Source of the DNA: DRPN01 sp964383915
GTDB lineage: Bacteria > Bacteroidota > Bacteroidia > Bacteroidales > VadinHA17
NCBI GenBank assembly: GCA_964383915.1
Contig: CAYLJE010000137.1
Coordinates: forward strand, 1 to 6,375
Length of the DNA stretch: 6,375 bases
Direction: 5' to 3'
In this document: piece by piece, positions 5,409 through 6,375 of the stretch
How the letters are laid out: every line of letters starts with the position of its first letter
Numbering within the stretch: position 1 is the first letter of the stretch
Notes under the pieces: generated by a model
The model's database searches: none
What the model was told of the DNA's origin: nothing
Seen by the model: the letters and a program-made list of their open reading frames with translations, nothing else
Position numbers and translations under genes: made by a program

Positions 5409-6224
5409 ATGAAAGGTCTGGCCATTATTACGGGAGCGGCTTCCGGTATCGGATTGGCGCTGGCGATGGAGGTGGCCCGCGATGGTTATGCGCTGTTGCT
5501 GGTGGATAAAGATGAGGCAGGATTGCGGCAGATCGCTGACAAAATAAAAAATTACCATGACGGGCTGACTATGGTAACGGTTCTTGTCGATCTGACCGGC
5601 GAAAAGGCAGTGGAAAGAATTCGTAAAGAGGTGGATGAACGGCAGTTTCCGGTAGCCATGTTGATTAACTGTGCCGGGTTTGGCGTATATGGCCGGTTTG
5701 ATCAGACCGGATGGAAGCGGGAAAGGGAGATGATTCAGTTGCATGTGCTGGCTTCCACTTACCTGATCAAGGAATTTCTTCCGGAGATGATTTCCAGAAA
5801 GCAGGGCAGGATTATGAATGTGGCCTCGTTGGCCGGTTTTGTGCCGGGACCAATGATGGCGGTTTATTATGCTACCAAAGCCTATATGATCTCATTGACC
5901 AGGGCGCTGGCCGCAGAAATGAAAGATACGGGGGTGACGTTTACCGTGCTTTGTCCCGGGGTCACCGATACGCAATTTTCGGGAACAGTTCATGGGAAAA
6001 CAACAGCGATTGCAAAACATCAATTCCTCTCATCAAATTCTGAAGAAGTGGCAAAGTGCGCTTACCGGGCATTGCTTAAAGGGAAAAAGGTAGTGATCCC
6101 GGGAGTGGTAAACAGATTGTTGTTTATTTTTCAGCGAATAGTACCCTCACGGTGGGCAGTCCATATGGTGAAACATTCTCAGGAAAAGATCAGAAGCAGC
6201 ATAGGACTGAGAACGAAGGTTTAG
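5409..6224 (+). CDS. Classical short-chain dehydrogenase/reductase (SDR, DltE-like)
   Basis: This is a 271-residue cytoplasmic NAD(P)-dependent oxidoreductase of the classical SDR type (COG0300/DltE-like). The cofactor loop is TGAASGIG (8-15). Asp33 at the end of the second strand (LLVDKD) favours NAD(H), though the following Lys34 leaves this open. Asp61 (VLVDL) contacts adenine, and NCAG (87-90) stabilises the fold. Catalytic Ser140 (NVASLAG), Tyr153 and Lys157 (YYATK) are present, as is the PG motif at 183-184 (LCPGVTDTQF). The catalytic-tetrad Asn usually found in the helix-4 motif (IQLNVLA in relatives) is His112 here (IQLHVLA, codon CAT). The basic, hydrophobic C-terminus (about 233-262) is common in this subgroup. 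The substrate is unknown. The start at 5409 puts TGxxxGxG at the normal distance from the N-terminus, but it lacks both a Shine-Dalgarno sequence and the AAATTTA box. The gene diverges from the membrane-protein gene. Confidence 0.9.
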   Translation: MKGLAIITGAASGIGLALAMEVARDGYALLLVDKDEAGLRQIADKIKNYHDGLTMVTVLVDLTGEKAVERIRKEVDERQFPVAMLINCAGFGVYGRFDQTGWKREREMIQLHVLASTYLIKEFLPEMISRKQGRIMNVASLAGFVPGPMMAVYYATKAYMISLTRALAAEMKDTGVTFTVLCPGVTDTQFSGTVHGKTTAIAKHQFLSSNSEEVAKCAYRALLKGKKVVIPGVVNRLLFIFQRIVPSRWAVHMVKHSQEKIRSSIGLRTKV

Positions 6225-6375
6225 GGCAACAATTATTATGCAACCATGTGATAATCCGGTTTTTTTTTGTTGAATAGATATTACAGGAAAACCGAACTGC
6301 GAAGGAAAGCGTGAGGATCTGTGCCTAATTAGTGTCCGTCCATAAAGTCAGTGTTTGATTCAGAATGTTCGAGTT
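6225..6375. other. Right-edge intergenic DNA without a recognised gene
   Basis: No convincing ORF is visible on either strand. CGGTTTT (6257-6263) can pair with AAAACCG (6288-6294) over a 24-base loop, and a run of nine T follows CCGG at 6260. This might be a weak terminator for the SDR gene, 33 bases past its stop. The sequence from about 6330 (TTAGTGTCCGTCC) has the look of an insertion-sequence end but is cut off by the window edge. Confidence 0.3.

Noticed and set aside
5388..6043. Alternative ORFs overlapping the SDR gene on both strands
   Set aside because: The SDR frame carries all the family motifs over its whole length, so the overlapping frames are shadows.

Overview
The window looks like a chromosomal segment of a Bacteroidota bacterium, probably Bacteroidales. 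The evidence is a GH97 glycoside hydrolase with a Sec signal peptide, a Tat-exported Gfo/Idh/MocA oxidoreductase, TAnnTTTG-type -7 promoter boxes, and the absence of Shine-Dalgarno sequences. Four start codons are instead preceded by the same AT-rich box, AAATTTA, exactly 12 to 6 bases upstream. I cannot assign a genus.

Layout. Positions 13-1359 (+) encode a periplasmic sugar oxidoreductase of the Gfo/Idh/MocA type. It converges on a minus-strand group, and a 19-bp perfect hairpin (1385-1430) built from nested AAATAGGT repeats lies between them. Reading that group in its own direction (right to left), it starts with a four-or-more-helix membrane protein (5149-4469). Next come a doubtful 43-codon ORF (4451-4320) and a 45-codon ORF (4283-4146) that looks like the start and tail of an APC-type transporter. 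The intact GH97 enzyme (3998-2079) follows. Four bases downstream of it is a broken locus (2074-1558), where a secretion signal with a short LamG-like start is joined out of frame to the C-terminal third of a PhoD-like metallophosphatase. On the far right a classical SDR dehydrogenase (5409-6224, +) diverges from the membrane protein across a 259-bp regulatory gap. That gap contains two facing copies of CGGTTTGCAT.

Function. The Gfo/Idh/MocA protein and the GH97 enzyme both fit periplasmic processing of glycosides. The PhoD and transporter remnants suggest a once larger nutrient-acquisition region that has lost parts. The SDR and the membrane protein look like unrelated housekeeping or lipid/membrane functions.

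I saw no tRNA, rRNA, CRISPR array, complete insertion sequence or clear novel defence-type system. The points most worth a second look are the two start-to-tail deletion remnants, the fixed-spacing AAATTTA initiation box, the nested-repeat hairpin, the active-site residues of the GH97 enzyme, and the catalytic Asn-to-His change in the SDR.
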